In this document: piece after piece, positions 33,613-42,633 of the stretch
How the letters are laid out: each line of letters starts with the position of its first letter
How positions within the stretch are numbered: position 1 is the stretch's first letter
Origin: Rathayibacter caricis DSM 15933
Lineage (GTDB): Bacteria; Actinomycetota; Actinomycetes; Actinomycetales; Microbacteriaceae
Direction: 5' to 3'
Assembly (NCBI RefSeq): GCF_003044275.1
Contig: NZ_PZPL01000001.1
Span: 1,860,001-1,924,000 of the forward strand
Length of the DNA stretch: 64,000 nt
Notes under the pieces: generated by a model
Databases searched by the model: none
Seen by the model: the letters and a program-made list of their open reading frames with translations, nothing else
Told to the model about the DNA's origin: nothing
Position numbers and translations under genes: made by a program

Positions 33613-34593
33613 TCAGCGGCCGGCGAGCAGCCCGAGCATCCAGGACAGAGCGGCGACCGCGCCGACGCCGACGACGCTCGAGCCGATGATCACGCCGCGG
33701 CGGATCCGCGCGGTGCGGCTCCCGTCGACCGTTGCGACCGACCCGGATCCGGGAGCGAGGCCGCCGCGCAGCCGGTGCGCCACCTCGTCGGCGGTCGGCC
33801 GGAGGGAGGGGTCGCGCTGCGTCATCTCGGCGAGCAGCGTGCGCCACTCCGCCGGCAGAGTCGGGGGGATCGTGGGGCTGCGGTGCAGGCGGGCGATGGC
33901 CGCCTCGAGGACCGTTCCCGAGTACTCCCGGTGGCCGGTGAGCGCCTCGAGGAGGACCAGGCCGAGCGAGAAGACGTCGCTCGCTCCGCTGATCGGCTCG
34001 CCCGCGACCTGCTCGGGGCTGACGAAGCTGGCCGTGCCGATGACGATGCCGTCGCTGGTGAGGCGCGAGCCGTCCATGAAGTGGGCGACGCCGAAGTCGG
34101 TGAGCTTGGCGGTGTGCTCGTAGCCGCTCGAGCCGACGTCGCTGACGAGGATGTTGGCGGGCTTCACATCGCGGTGGACGACTCCGCGCTCGTGCAGGTA
34201 GGAGAGCGCCTCGGCGAGCTGGGTGCCGATCGCGGACACCTCGTCGACGGGCATCGGACCCGCCTGGAGCCGCACCTCCATCGTCGGATCCGCGACGAGC
34301 TCCATGACGACGTAGCGGCGCACCTCGCCGCCGAAGTTGTGCAGCCCCGCGTCGAAGAGGTTGACGATGCCGGGGTGGGCGAACGAGCTCAGCATCCGCA
34401 CCTCGCGCTCCTGGCGGGCGACGTCCTCCGGGTTCGACGCCTCGGCGCGGAACACCTTCACGGCGACGTCGCGCTGCACGGTCTCGTCGCGCGCGCGGTA
34501 GACGGATCCCATCCCACCCGAGCCGATGCGCTCGATCAGGTAGTAGCGCCCTGCCACCCGCTGCTGGGCGGCATTGGCGGCGATGGTGCTCAT
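33613..34593 (-). CDS. Membrane-anchored serine/threonine protein kinase
   Basis: The protein has 326 residues. A complete Hanks-type kinase domain (about residues 15-275) has the glycine loop IGSGGMGSVYRAR, the lysine in VAVKVF, HRDVKPANIL, LTDFGVAH and SPEQVAG. A short basic juxtamembrane segment and a single C-terminal membrane helix (GVIIGSSVVGVGAVAALSWMLG) follow, with almost nothing outside, so it lacks a PASTA or other sensor domain. Its convergent position beside the VWA-FHA pair suggests a link to that phospho-signalling set. Confidence 0.93.
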   Translation of the reverse strand: MSTIAANAAQQRVAGRYYLIERIGSGGMGSVYRARDETVQRDVAVKVFRAEASNPEDVARQEREVRMLSSFAHPGIVNLFDAGLHNFGGEVRRYVVMELVADPTMEVRLQAGPMPVDEVSAIGTQLAEALSYLHERGVVHRDVKPANILVSDVGSSGYEHTAKLTDFGVAHFMDGSRLTSDGIVIGTASFVSPEQVAGEPISGASDVFSLGLVLLEALTGHREYSGTVLEAAIARLHRSPTIPPTLPAEWRTLLAEMTQRDPSLRPTADEVAHRLRGGLAPGSGSVATVDGSRTARIRRGVIIGSSVVGVGAVAALSWMLGLLAGR

Positions 34594-34737
34594 GAGGAGC
34601 CCGCCTTCCGAGGGAACGGCACGTTCGGAGCGCTCCGGAACGGCGCCTGGGGAAAAGGTATCGCGGTCACCCTTCCCGGGGGGAGGCCCGGATCGGGGAT
34701 TGACAGCGCGTCGCCGCTGAGCGGGTGCCGCCCCGGG

Positions 34738-35355
34738 TCAGCCGCGGCGGCCGAGCATCCCCTCGAACGAGCCGTCGAGCGCCCACGGATCGCGCACGGA
34801 CCGCGACGCCCGGGCCGCCTCCGTCGCCAGCTCGCGGCCCGCGCGCTCGATCCGGCCGGGCAGGGCGCGAGCATCCTCACCCTCTCCACCCCAGTCGGCG
34901 GTCGCCGCGAAGACGGTCGTCGACAGCGGAGCCGCGTGCAGGTAGCTGAAGAGCGGGCGCATCGCGTAGTCCACCGCGAGGGAGTGGCGGGGCGACCCTC
35001 CGGTCGCGGCGAGCAGCACGGGCAGGCCGCGCAGCGCCTCCGTGTCGAGCACGTCGACGAACGACTTGAAGAGGCCGCTGTAGCTCGTGGTGAAGATCGG
35101 AGTGACGGCGATCAGCCCGTCGGCGCCCGAGACGGCGTCGAGCGCGGTCTGCAGCGCGGGGCTCGGGAATCCGGTCAGCAGCATGTTGGTCACGTCGTGC
35201 GCGAGATCGCGCAGCTCGACGACGCTCCGCTCGGTCGCGAAGCCCTGCTCCGCGAGTTCGTGCTCGGTCGCGTCGGCGAGGCGGTCGGCGAGCAGCCGGG
35301 TGGAGGACGGCGTGCTCAGGCCGGCCGAGAGGACGGTGATCCTGCGGGTGTCCAT
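34738..35355 (-). CDS. NADPH-dependent FMN reductase
   Basis: The protein has 205 residues with a flavodoxin-like fold: ITVLSAGLSTPSSTRLLADRL for phosphate binding, GADGLIAVTPIFTTSYSGLFKSFVDVLD for FMN and LPVLLAATGGSPRHSLAVDYAMRPLFSYL. It matches the CE1759-type FMN reductases that supply reduced flavin to LLM-class monooxygenases. The LLM gene ends 22 bp upstream in the same direction, so the two form a two-component oxygenase. AGGAGA precedes the ATG. Confidence 0.9.
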   Translation of the reverse strand: MDTRRITVLSAGLSTPSSTRLLADRLADATEHELAEQGFATERSVVELRDLAHDVTNMLLTGFPSPALQTALDAVSGADGLIAVTPIFTTSYSGLFKSFVDVLDTEALRGLPVLLAATGGSPRHSLAVDYAMRPLFSYLHAAPLSTTVFAATADWGGEGEDARALPGRIERAGRELATEAARASRSVRDPWALDGSFEGMLGRRG

Positions 35356-35377
35356 GGTGGTTCTCCTGTTCCGGCGT

Positions 35378-36472
35378 TCAGGCGCCGACGGCGACGGGCT
35401 GCGCGTCGCGTGCGGCGACGAGCGAGGCGTGGGTGGGCGCCTCGGGGACGTGGGCGGGGCGGCGGGAGTCGAACTCGTGACGCAGCACGGGCAGGATCTC
35501 GCCGAGCAGGTCGAGCTGCTCGAGGACGGTGGCGAGCGGCAGGCCCGCGTGGTCCATCAGGAAGAGCTGGCGCTGGTAGTCGCCCACGTAGTCGCGGAAG
35601 CCGAGCGTGCGGTCGATGACCTCCTGCGGCGAGCCGACGGTGAGCGGGGTCTGCTCCGTGAAGTCCTCGAGCGAGGGTCCGTGGCCGTAGACCGGCGCGT
35701 TGTCGAAGTAGGGGCGGAACTGCGTCACCGCGTCCTGGGAGTTGCGGGCCATGAAGATCTGACCGCCGAGGCCCACGATCGCCTGGTCGGCGGAGCCGTG
35801 CCCGTAGTGCTCGAAGCGCTGGCGGTAGAGCTGCACCATCTTCTGCGTGTGCGAGGCGGGCCAGAAGATGTGGTTCGAGAAGAAGCCGTCGCCGTAGTAG
35901 GCGGCCTGCTCGGCGATCTGCGGCGAGCGGATGGAGCCGTGCCAGACGAACGGAGCGACTCCGTCGAGCGGGCGCGGCGTCGACTGGAAGCCCTGGAGCG
36001 GCGTGCGGAACTGCCCCTGCCAGTCGACGAAGTCCTCGCGCCAGAGGCGGTGCAGCAGGTCGTAGTTCTCGATCGTCAGCTCGATGCCCTGGCGGATGTC
36101 CTTGCCGAACCAGGGGTAGACCGGCCCGGTGTTGCCGCGGCCGAGCATGAGGTCGACGCGGCCGCCCGAGAGGTGCTGCAGCATCGCGAAGTCCTCTGCG
36201 ATCTTCACCGGGTCGTTCGTGGTGATGAGCGTCGTCGCGGTCGAGAGCAGCAGGTGCTCGGTCTGCGCGGCGATGTAGGCGAGCGTCGTGGTGGGGGAGG
36301 AGGACCAGAACGGCGGGTTGTGGTGCTCGCCGAGCGCGTAGACGTCGAGGCCGACCTCCTCCGCCTTCTTGGCGATCGTGACCGCGGCCATGATTTTCTC
36401 GGACTCGGTCGGGGTCGCTCCGGTGGTGGGATCGGTCGTGATGTCGCTGACCGAGAAGATTCCGAACTGCAT
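35378..36472 (-). CDS. LLM-class flavin-dependent oxidoreductase
   Basis: The protein has 364 residues. The luciferase-like TIM barrel has MQFGIFSVSD at the start, AEEVGLDVYALGEHHN, LLLSTATTLITTNDPVKIAEDFAMLQHLSGGR and LMLGRGNTGPVYPWFG. Such enzymes use reduced FMN and oxygen to oxidise organic compounds; the substrate is unknown. ATG at 36472 is chosen because AAGGGG lies eight bases upstream; an in-frame ATG at 36490 is possible. It is probably transcribed with the FMN reductase downstream. Confidence 0.9.
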   Translation of the reverse strand: MQFGIFSVSDITTDPTTGATPTESEKIMAAVTIAKKAEEVGLDVYALGEHHNPPFWSSSPTTTLAYIAAQTEHLLLSTATTLITTNDPVKIAEDFAMLQHLSGGRVDLMLGRGNTGPVYPWFGKDIRQGIELTIENYDLLHRLWREDFVDWQGQFRTPLQGFQSTPRPLDGVAPFVWHGSIRSPQIAEQAAYYGDGFFSNHIFWPASHTQKMVQLYRQRFEHYGHGSADQAIVGLGGQIFMARNSQDAVTQFRPYFDNAPVYGHGPSLEDFTEQTPLTVGSPQEVIDRTLGFRDYVGDYQRQLFLMDHAGLPLATVLEQLDLLGEILPVLRHEFDSRRPAHVPEAPTHASLVAARDAQPVAVGA

Positions 36473-36624
36473 GAGGTGCGCCCCTTCCATCGCCGGCGCC
36501 GGTGCGGCGCCTGGTTCATGCGTTTGCATGTACATGGCGGTACAACGTGGGGCGGCGCGATCTATTCCCGCGGGCCACGGGTATTGGCGCACCAGGAGTC
36601 GTGACGTCTCGGCTCGTCGCGGAA

Positions 36625-36650
36625 GGCCCCCGGTCGCCCGGCCGGGGGCC
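36625..36650 (-). terminator. Hairpin downstream of exported protein A
   Basis: GGCCCCCGG (36625-36633) and CCGGGGGCC (36642-36650) form a perfect nine-base stem with an eight-base loop, 26 bases past the stop of the exported protein gene. There is no U-tract, as is common in such GC-rich genomes. Confidence 0.6.
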
Positions 36651-36675
36651 CTCCGTGACGGATCGGGCGGCAGTG

Positions 36676-38136
36676 TCAGCAGGTCGCGGTCTGGCTCGCG
36701 ACGATGACGGCGGCGGGGTTGCCGGTGTTGGTCGCCAGCGCCGTGGCGCCCGTGCTCTGAAGTGCGAACGGTGCTCGGTTCACGGAGACGTAGACGGACC
36801 CGTCCTCGGTGCGTGCGAAGACGTAGGTGACACCGTTCGCATCGATCGTTCCCACGAGTTCTGCGACGGTTCTGCCGGCGGGGATGCCGGTGAGGGCGGG
36901 GGAGGCGGCTCCGGTGAGGCCGTCGTAGACGACGGGGCCGGTGGGGGTGTCGATGGCGCGGATGACGGCGGCGGGGTTGCCGGTGTTGGTGGCGACGGCG
37001 GTGGTGCTCGTGCTGTCGACGGTGAAGGGTCCTCGGTCGATGGAGACGTAGAGGGTGTTGTCGTCGGTGCGGGCGAAGACGTAGGTCTTGTTGTTCGCGT
37101 CGATGGTGCCGACGAGGTCGACGACGGTTCTGCCGGCGGGGATGCCGGTGAGGGCGGGGGAGGCGGCTCCGGTGAGGCCGTCGTAGACGACGGGGCCGGT
37201 GGGGGTGTCGATGGCGCGGATGACGGCGGCGGGGTTGCCGGTGTTGGTGGCGATGGCGGTGGTGCTCGTGCTGTCGACGGTGAAGGGTCCTCGGTCGATG
37301 GAGACGTAGAGGGTGTCGTCGTCGGTGCGGGCGAAGACGTAGGTCTTGTTGTTCGCGTCGATGGTGCCGACGAGGTCGACGACGGTTCTGCCGGCGGGGA
37401 TGCCGGTGAGGGCGGGGGAGGCGGCTCCGGTGAGGCCGTCGTAGACGACGGGGCCGGTGGGGGTGTCGATGGCGCGGATGACGGCGGCGGGGTTGCCGGT
37501 GTTGGTGGCGACGGCGGTGGTGCTCGTGCTGTCGACCGTGAAGGGCGCTCCGTTGATGGAGACGTAGAGCGTCCCTTCCTCGGATCGCGCGAAGAGGTAC
37601 CTGTTCCCGTTGGCATCGATGGTGCCGGTGACGTCGGCGATCGTCGCGCCCGCCGGGATGCCGGTGACCGTGTTGCCGAATCCGTCGGTGACGGCCGTCG
37701 GGGACGACAGCACGCTCACCGGCGCCGTGGTGGTCGCGTCGGCGGTCGATGCGCTGATCGTGCGGGTGCCGGAGGAGGCCGTCCCCTTCAGCCCGCTGAG
37801 GACGGCTTCGCCGTTGGCGTCGGCGGTGACGATCCTCGAGCCGCTGTCGCCGTTCGACCACGTGAGTCCGCTGGGCAGGGCGACGGTGATCGGCGTGCCC
37901 TCGGTGACGGGCGTCGTGCCGTTCGTCGTCGCCCTGATCACGACGTCCTTCAGGGTTCCGCACGCGGCGACGGAGTAGGGCCCGTTCGTGAAGGCGAGCG
38001 TCGCGCCGGTGTTCGACGCGGCGGCGAGGGGTGCGCCGATCGCGGTGGCGACGACGGGGATGGACCAGGAGGCGCCGGCGACGATCGTGCGTCGCTGGAT
38101 GCCGCCGGTGGGCGAGTCGGTGAGGTGGTCGGACAT
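36676..38136 (-). CDS. Tat-exported repeat protein A
   Basis: The protein has 486 residues. A twin-arginine signal (R15-R16 in QRRTIVAG) leads into the family hydrophobic segment ending PLAAAS. An Ig-like domain follows (YSVAACGTLKDVV to SAPVSV-type end, about 45-145), then an 86-residue unit starting GIPAG repeated three times plus a truncated fourth. Each unit contains a TIDAN..YVFAR and LYVSI pair of strands. The mature protein has exactly two cysteines: one in AACGT and one as the last residue. AAGGAG precedes the ATG at 38136. It is divergent from an AraC-type regulator. Likely role: secreted or surface protein with a closed repeat fold; ligand unknown. Confidence 0.88.
   Translation of the reverse strand: MSDHLTDSPTGGIQRRTIVAGASWSIPVVATAIGAPLAAASNTGATLAFTNGPYSVAACGTLKDVVIRATTNGTTPVTEGTPITVALPSGLTWSNGDSGSRIVTADANGEAVLSGLKGTASSGTRTISASTADATTTAPVSVLSSPTAVTDGFGNTVTGIPAGATIADVTGTIDANGNRYLFARSEEGTLYVSINGAPFTVDSTSTTAVATNTGNPAAVIRAIDTPTGPVVYDGLTGAASPALTGIPAGRTVVDLVGTIDANNKTYVFARTDDDTLYVSIDRGPFTVDSTSTTAIATNTGNPAAVIRAIDTPTGPVVYDGLTGAASPALTGIPAGRTVVDLVGTIDANNKTYVFARTDDNTLYVSIDRGPFTVDSTSTTAVATNTGNPAAVIRAIDTPTGPVVYDGLTGAASPALTGIPAGRTVAELVGTIDANGVTYVFARTEDGSVYVSVNRAPFALQSTGATALATNTGNPAAVIVASQTATC
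36700..37655. repeat. 258-bp coding direct repeats in exported protein A
   Basis: The anchor TCTGCCGGCG recurs at 36871, 37129 and 37387, exactly 258 bp apart, with a diverged fourth unit at about 37645. The two central units differ by only a few bases over 258 bp, far more alike than the outer units, which indicates recent duplication or gene conversion. Confidence 0.9.
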
Positions 38137-38361
38137 GCGTGAGCTCCTTGAGGAAGGGGTGGATGACGCAGCCGATTGTTCGAGGTTTCCTCGTGCGACG
38201 GGCGTCCGACCGCCTCCTTCTTCCGTTCTGCCGCGTCGATCCTCCGAACCGCGGTCCTCGATCGGGACCGCCCTGGTCGTCGGCTTTACTGGGGCCATTG
38301 CTCGGAGACGTCGACCGCATCCCGCCTGCTCGAGCGCGTCCTTGTCGTGAGGGGGTCCGCC

Positions 38362-39180
38362 GTGATCGCACGGGGGACGGAGGCGGAGCGCCTCCTGGCG
38401 GCGCGGGGACTGCAGGCGAAGGGAGATCCGCACGCATCCGTCGACGAGGTGGACGACGGATCGGTGCGCGTCGCGCGGATCTGGCACACGCCCGCCTCCG
38501 GGAGGCTCGGGGCGTCCGCCGGCCGCGCGCTGCTGATCGTTCAACTCGACGGCTCGATGCGCCTCGGTGCAGGTGAGGGGGCGGATCGCCGCGTTCTCCG
38601 AGCGGGTGACGTCCTCCTGGCGACCGCCGGCTCCTCCGTCTCCGTCACCGCCGTGGAGGCGACCGCTCGGATCGAGATCGAGGCGCGACTCCCGATCCTC
38701 GCCCTTCGCGCACAGGTGCTGCGCGCGGACGACCGGGACGGCGGGTGGGCGAGGGCCGCCGTCGTCTCTCTCACGAACGCGGCCCTGAACGCCGGCCTCG
38801 CCGACGGCTCGCCGGGACTGGAGTTCTTCAGCGCCGCGATCGGCAGCTGCTGCACCGCGCTCGTCCACGAGCTCTTCCCGGACGCACTCGGAGCGCGGAC
38901 TCTCGGCGAGCGCGCGATCGCCGTCATCGCGCGGGACGCCTCCGATCCCGCACTCTCCGTCTCGCGGCTGGCGGAGCGACTCGGTGTGACGCGGCAGCAC
39001 TTGGCGTTCGTCTTCGCGCAGGAGGGGCGGCGGACGCCGCTGCAGGAGATCAGGCGCGCGCGGGCCGACCTGGCGCGGGCGCAGCTGGCCTCCGGAGAAC
39101 GCACATCCTTGCGGTACCTCGCGAGGACCTCCGGGTTCGGCTCGGAGGACTCGCTCCGACGAGCGCTGAAGGACAGTTAG
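38362..39180 (+). CDS. AraC-type regulator A
   Basis: The protein has 272 residues. The N-terminal half is a cupin-like sensor domain with the array signature VARIWHT, then LLIVQLDGSM and VLRAGDVLL. The C-terminal half is an AraC-type DNA-binding domain with helix-turn-helix regions LAERLGVTRQHLAFVF and LARTSGFGSEDSLRRAL. GTG at 38362 is preferred because GAGGGGG precedes it and the first residues then align with the paralogues; a longer open frame exists upstream. It is divergent from exported protein A across 225 bp, so it probably controls that gene. Confidence 0.85.
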   Translation: MIARGTEAERLLAARGLQAKGDPHASVDEVDDGSVRVARIWHTPASGRLGASAGRALLIVQLDGSMRLGAGEGADRRVLRAGDVLLATAGSSVSVTAVEATARIEIEARLPILALRAQVLRADDRDGGWARAAVVSLTNAALNAGLADGSPGLEFFSAAIGSCCTALVHELFPDALGARTLGERAIAVIARDASDPALSVSRLAERLGVTRQHLAFVFAQEGRRTPLQEIRRARADLARAQLASGERTSLRYLARTSGFGSEDSLRRALKDS

Positions 39181-39205
39181 GCGAGGTGCTCACCCCGGCG
39201 TAGAA

Positions 39206-39239
39206 GGCCCCTGCTCCGCGGCGGAAGGGAGCAGGGGCC
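39206..39239. terminator. Bidirectional hairpin between regulator A and exported protein B
   Basis: GGCCCCTGCTCC (39206-39217) and GGAGCAGGGGCC (39228-39239) form a perfect 12-base stem with a ten-base loop between two convergent stop codons. Confidence 0.8.
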
Positions 39240-39256
39240 GCCGTGACGGACGAGGG

Positions 39257-40531
39257 TCAGCTGCAGGGCGGCGTCGTGATGAAGTTCACCGTGTTGAAGC
39301 CCTGCGTGCTGGCCGTGGCCGCCTCAGCGACATCGGTCGCGATCACACCGTTCCCGTAGTAGAGATCGCCGTTGGGCGCCAGGAAGAAGGCGGAGCCGAT
39401 CGGGGTCGCGTCGCTCGGGACGGCGGTGAACTCGTCGCGCTGCGTGTCGGATCCGACCCGGTACTGGAACACCCTTCCGTCGCTCGTGATGTAGTTCACG
39501 ATGTTGAACCCCTGCGTGCTGTAGGTCGCCGCCTTCGTGACGCCCGACGCGATCACGCTGTTCGCGTAGTAGACGTCGCCGTTCGGCGCGAGGTAGTAGC
39601 TCGAGCCGAGCGGTGTGGATCCGGCGGGGACAGCGGGGTACTCGTCGAGGCGAACGTCCGAGCCGACCCGGTACTGGAACGCCCGGCCCGTGGTCGTGGT
39701 GTAGTTCGCGACGTTGAACCCCTGGGTGCTCGCCGTCGCTGCTTCCGCGACGTTCGACGCGACGACGGAGTTCGCGTAGTACAGAGTGCCGTTCGGAGTG
39801 AGGAAGTACCCCGAACCGACGGGCGTCGCATCGCCGGGAATCGCGGGGTACTCGTCGACACGGGTGTCCGACCCTGTCCTGTACTGGAACACCCTGCCGG
39901 TCGTCGTGACGTAGTTCACGACGTTGAAGCCCTGCGAGCTGTAGGTCGCGGCCCGGGCGACGCCCGACGCGACGATGCTGTTCGCGTAGTACACGTCGCC
40001 GTTCCGAGCCAGGTAGAACCCGGAACCGAGCGGGGTGGCGTCACTCGGGACGGCGGGGTACTCGTCCATACGCGTGTCGGACCCGGTGCGGTACTGGAAT
40101 GCGCGGCCGTTCGAGAGCGACGTCAGACCCGCCGACGCTGACGCGCCCGTGATCGCTGCGGTCACGACAGCCTGCCCGCCGGACCCGGGGACGGCGATCG
40201 GCGGCAGAGCAGCCGTCCCGTCCGGGCCCGACGTCAGGATGCGCGTCGCTCCGCCGCCAACGAACGTGTAGCCGCCGGCCAGAGTTACCGTGACCTGCTC
40301 GGAGGGCGCCGTGGCGCCGTCTCGCGTCACGGATACGCTCGCACCGTCGATGGTCCCGCACGCGGTTCCCGAGTACTCAGGTCGGTCGAAGGCGACCTGC
40401 AGGGCTGCGGACGCCGCAGCGAGCGGCGCGCCGACCGCCGTCGCGACGACGGGGATGGTCCAGGCTGCGCCGGCGACGAGCGTGCGGCGCTCGACACCGG
40501 GAGTGCGTGCGGTCGAGGGGGAGTCGTTCAT
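39257..40531 (-). CDS. Tat-exported repeat protein B
   Basis: The protein has 424 residues. A Tat signal has R15-R16 in ERRTLVAGAAW and ends PLAAAS. A beta-rich domain containing SGTACGTIDG follows (about 45-140), then four tandem 70-residue units starting GR.FQYR.GSD and containing the signature P.GS.FYLAPNGD.YYAN. The only two cysteines are in TACGT and two residues from the C-terminus (PPCS). It is divergent from regulator B. The repeats resemble those of proteins D and E in pattern (x-Pro, Gly turn, YLA..G..Y.N, V.A..V). Function unknown; it is probably a secreted or surface-associated closed-ring protein. Confidence 0.88.
   Translation of the reverse strand: MNDSPSTARTPGVERRTLVAGAAWTIPVVATAVGAPLAAASAALQVAFDRPEYSGTACGTIDGASVSVTRDGATAPSEQVTVTLAGGYTFVGGGATRILTSGPDGTAALPPIAVPGSGGQAVVTAAITGASASAGLTSLSNGRAFQYRTGSDTRMDEYPAVPSDATPLGSGFYLARNGDVYYANSIVASGVARAATYSSQGFNVVNYVTTTGRVFQYRTGSDTRVDEYPAIPGDATPVGSGYFLTPNGTLYYANSVVASNVAEAATASTQGFNVANYTTTTGRAFQYRVGSDVRLDEYPAVPAGSTPLGSSYYLAPNGDVYYANSVIASGVTKAATYSTQGFNIVNYITSDGRVFQYRVGSDTQRDEFTAVPSDATPIGSAFFLAPNGDLYYGNGVIATDVAEAATASTQGFNTVNFITTPPCS
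39260..40100. repeat. 210-bp coding direct repeats in exported protein B
   Basis: GTACTGGAA recurs at 39461, 39671, 39881 and 40091, exactly 210 bp apart, marking four 70-codon units. They are clearly diverged from each other, unlike the near-identical units of protein A. Confidence 0.88.
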
Positions 40532-40753
40532 GGATGCTCTTCTCTTCGGGGCCGGAGTGACCGACCGGGGTCCGCCGGACGAGGCGGCGCGACCGATGCT
40601 GTCGGCCGGGTCCGCGCCCGCGGGTGACGGCGGTCGAAGAGTGCGGCGAGTGCTCCTGATCCGTGCGGGATGTGTCGCTCGGCACCCGGCGGCGGGGCCG
40701 ATCGGCTTGGGTGGACGCCGCGAGGGATCCACCCGGCGAGTGAGGAGTTCGGC

Positions 40754-41632
40754 ATGCGCTTCGACGTCCCGAGCGAGCCGACCCTCCGGCGCGGTGTGAC
40801 GCTCACCGGGGAGGAGGCGCTCGGCTGGCTCGCGGCGAGAGGCACCGTCGTCGCGGGACGGCACGATCTCAGCCTCGTGACGGACGAGCTCACCGGAGCG
40901 GGTTTCAGGCTCGCGCGCCTCTGGCACACGTCCGTCTCGGCCGAGGTGACGGTCGCGGAGGGATCCGCCCTCGTGGTCGTGCCGGTCGAGGGCGACGCCG
41001 ATGTCGAGGGCGCGGTCCTCGCTCCCGGCGCCGTGCTCGTCCTCGCCGCGGGCTCGGTGACGGCGACCGTCTCGGAGCCGTCGATCGCGCGGTTCGAAGT
41101 GGCGCTCGATGCCGCGATGATCCCCGCGCCGCTTCGCGACCTGATCGGAGCGCACGCCGTGCTGGCCGACGTGCCGGTCTCGTTCCGCGTCGCACTCGTC
41201 TCGGCGGCCAACGCCGTGCTCAACACCGATCTCGACCCGCGCTCCCAGGGACTCCCCGGGCTGCGGCTCGCGTTCTCGCACCTCGCCGTCGCGATCGTCT
41301 CGGCGGGTCTGGAGGGGGTGCCGCGCGACCGCGTCTCGCTCCGGGAACTCGAGCTGCACCGTCGGGCGATGTCGATCATCGCCGAGCGGGCGCGCGATCC
41401 TCTTCTCACGATCGAGGTGCTGGCCGGGGAGCTGCGCATCTCGGAGCGCTACCTGCACCGGGTCTTCACTTCGGCGGGATCCACGCCGGCCGTCGAGATC
41501 CGAGCCGCTCGGGCGGCGGTGGCCCGGAGCTACGACGACGGGACGCGCGCGCTGACCGCGGCCGAACGGGCGCGCCTGGCCGGCTTCGCGAACGCGACGG
41601 CGATGCGGCGGGCGTTGCGGCGGACGGGGTGA
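40754..41632 (+). CDS. AraC-type regulator B
   Basis: The protein has 292 residues with GAGGAG seven bases before the ATG. The N-terminal sensor half has GEEALGWLAARG, the ARLWHT signature and a short cupin-like region with LAPGAVLVLAAGS. The C-terminal AraC domain has LAGELRISERYLHRVFTSAGSTPAVEIRAAR and a second HTH LAGFANATAMRRALRR. It is divergent from exported protein B (222 bp between starts). Confidence 0.86.
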   Translation: MRFDVPSEPTLRRGVTLTGEEALGWLAARGTVVAGRHDLSLVTDELTGAGFRLARLWHTSVSAEVTVAEGSALVVVPVEGDADVEGAVLAPGAVLVLAAGSVTATVSEPSIARFEVALDAAMIPAPLRDLIGAHAVLADVPVSFRVALVSAANAVLNTDLDPRSQGLPGLRLAFSHLAVAIVSAGLEGVPRDRVSLRELELHRRAMSIIAERARDPLLTIEVLAGELRISERYLHRVFTSAGSTPAVEIRAARAAVARSYDDGTRALTAAERARLAGFANATAMRRALRRTG

Positions 41633-41780
41633 GTTGGGGGCGCGCCGCCGGTCTCTGAGCAGAGGGTTGCGCCCGCCCCGATCATTCGGTCACCGGACCT
41701 GCGGATCGAGCGGCAGTACGAGGCGAGCGCAACGGGACCGGAGGAGAAGGGCGGCGTCGAGAAAAGACCTACGCGGAGCA

Positions 41781-41815
41781 CCGGTCGCGACACCTTCGGG
41801 TGGTGACGCGACCGG
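41781..41815. terminator. Hairpin between regulator B and exported protein C
   Basis: CCGGTCGCG (41781-41789) pairs with CGCGACCGG (41807-41815); inside, CACC and GGTG around a TTCG tetraloop extend the structure. It lies 26 bases past the exported protein stop, between convergent genes. Confidence 0.65.
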
Positions 41816-41841
41816 CGCACCGGGTCGGATGGAGTCGCAGG

Positions 41842-42423
41842 CTACGGCTGCACGTACGCGACGGCCGGGGACGCGACCCAGACGTTGTTGCCCGGGTTGC
41901 GGTCGCCGGGGGAGACCTGCGACAGCACGTCGACCGTGTAGGACGTGCCCACGAGACCGGGGTTGCTCGCGAGGCGGTAGGTCCAGCGGAAGACGCTGTC
42001 GCTGTCGGCCGGGACCGGGACGGTGGGGTTGCTGAACTGGTAGACCGCGTATCCGCCGTCGATGTAGGACGTCACGTAGTTCCACCCGTTGGTGTGGCCA
42101 GGAGTGAGGAAGTTGGCGTTCACGTACCCGATGTCGAGGTACTGCGCCGGGATTCGGACCACCGCGTAGGACTGCGTACCCGCGGTCGGCCCCGCCGTGC
42201 GGATGAGGGCGTCGACGATCGGGGTCTGCCCGCCGCCGACGGCGCCGACGTTGGTGTTCGCCCAGACGATGTAGCGGTCGAAGTTGCTGGTGTCGACGGG
42301 CGGGGTCGTGTCCGACGCGGCGGCGAGCGGAGCGCCGATCGCGGTGGCGACGACGGGGACGGTCCAGGCGGCGCCGGCGACGACGGTGCGGCGGGGGAGC
42401 GATCCGGGGGTGTTCTCGGTCAT
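41842..42423 (-). CDS. Tat-exported protein C, short form without repeats
   Basis: The protein has 193 residues. The Tat signal (R11-R12 in PRRTVVAGAAW) is nearly identical to those of B, D, E and F and ends PLAAAS. The mature part is about 155 residues, beta-rich and Asn/Val/Ser-rich, with NPGNNVWVASPAVAY at the end, suggesting a small adhesin-like or fimbrial-type domain. Unlike all paralogues it has no cysteine. AGGA precedes the ATG. It is divergent from regulator C. No family is recognised. Confidence 0.82.
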   Translation of the reverse strand: MTENTPGSLPRRTVVAGAAWTVPVVATAIGAPLAAASDTTPPVDTSNFDRYIVWANTNVGAVGGGQTPIVDALIRTAGPTAGTQSYAVVRIPAQYLDIGYVNANFLTPGHTNGWNYVTSYIDGGYAVYQFSNPTVPVPADSDSVFRWTYRLASNPGLVGTSYTVDVLSQVSPGDRNPGNNVWVASPAVAYVQP

Positions 42424-42633
42424 GCGGTTCCTGACTTGTCGGTGAACGGGACGACGGCCATGGTGTCGAGCGCACGTCCTGCGGAACCGGGATCCGAGGG
42501 GACTCCGCGCGGACTGCGCGCCGGATCCGCGCATCCTGCGCAATCGGGCGCCGCTCGCTCCGTCGTCTCCCACCATTGATCCGCGGGCGCCTCGTGCGGC
42601 CCCGACGATCGCGCGCGAAGAGACGAGGACCCC

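Noticed and set aside
36700..37655. Regular direct repeats that could suggest a CRISPR array
   Set aside because: The repeat unit is 258 bp, contiguous and in frame within a gene; there are no short repeats with unique spacers.
36502..38142. Plus-strand Gly/Asp/Val-rich frame of 546 codons with tandem repeats
   Set aside because: It is the antisense shadow of the repeat-bearing exported protein A; the minus frame has a Tat signal, ribosome binding site and sensible repeats.
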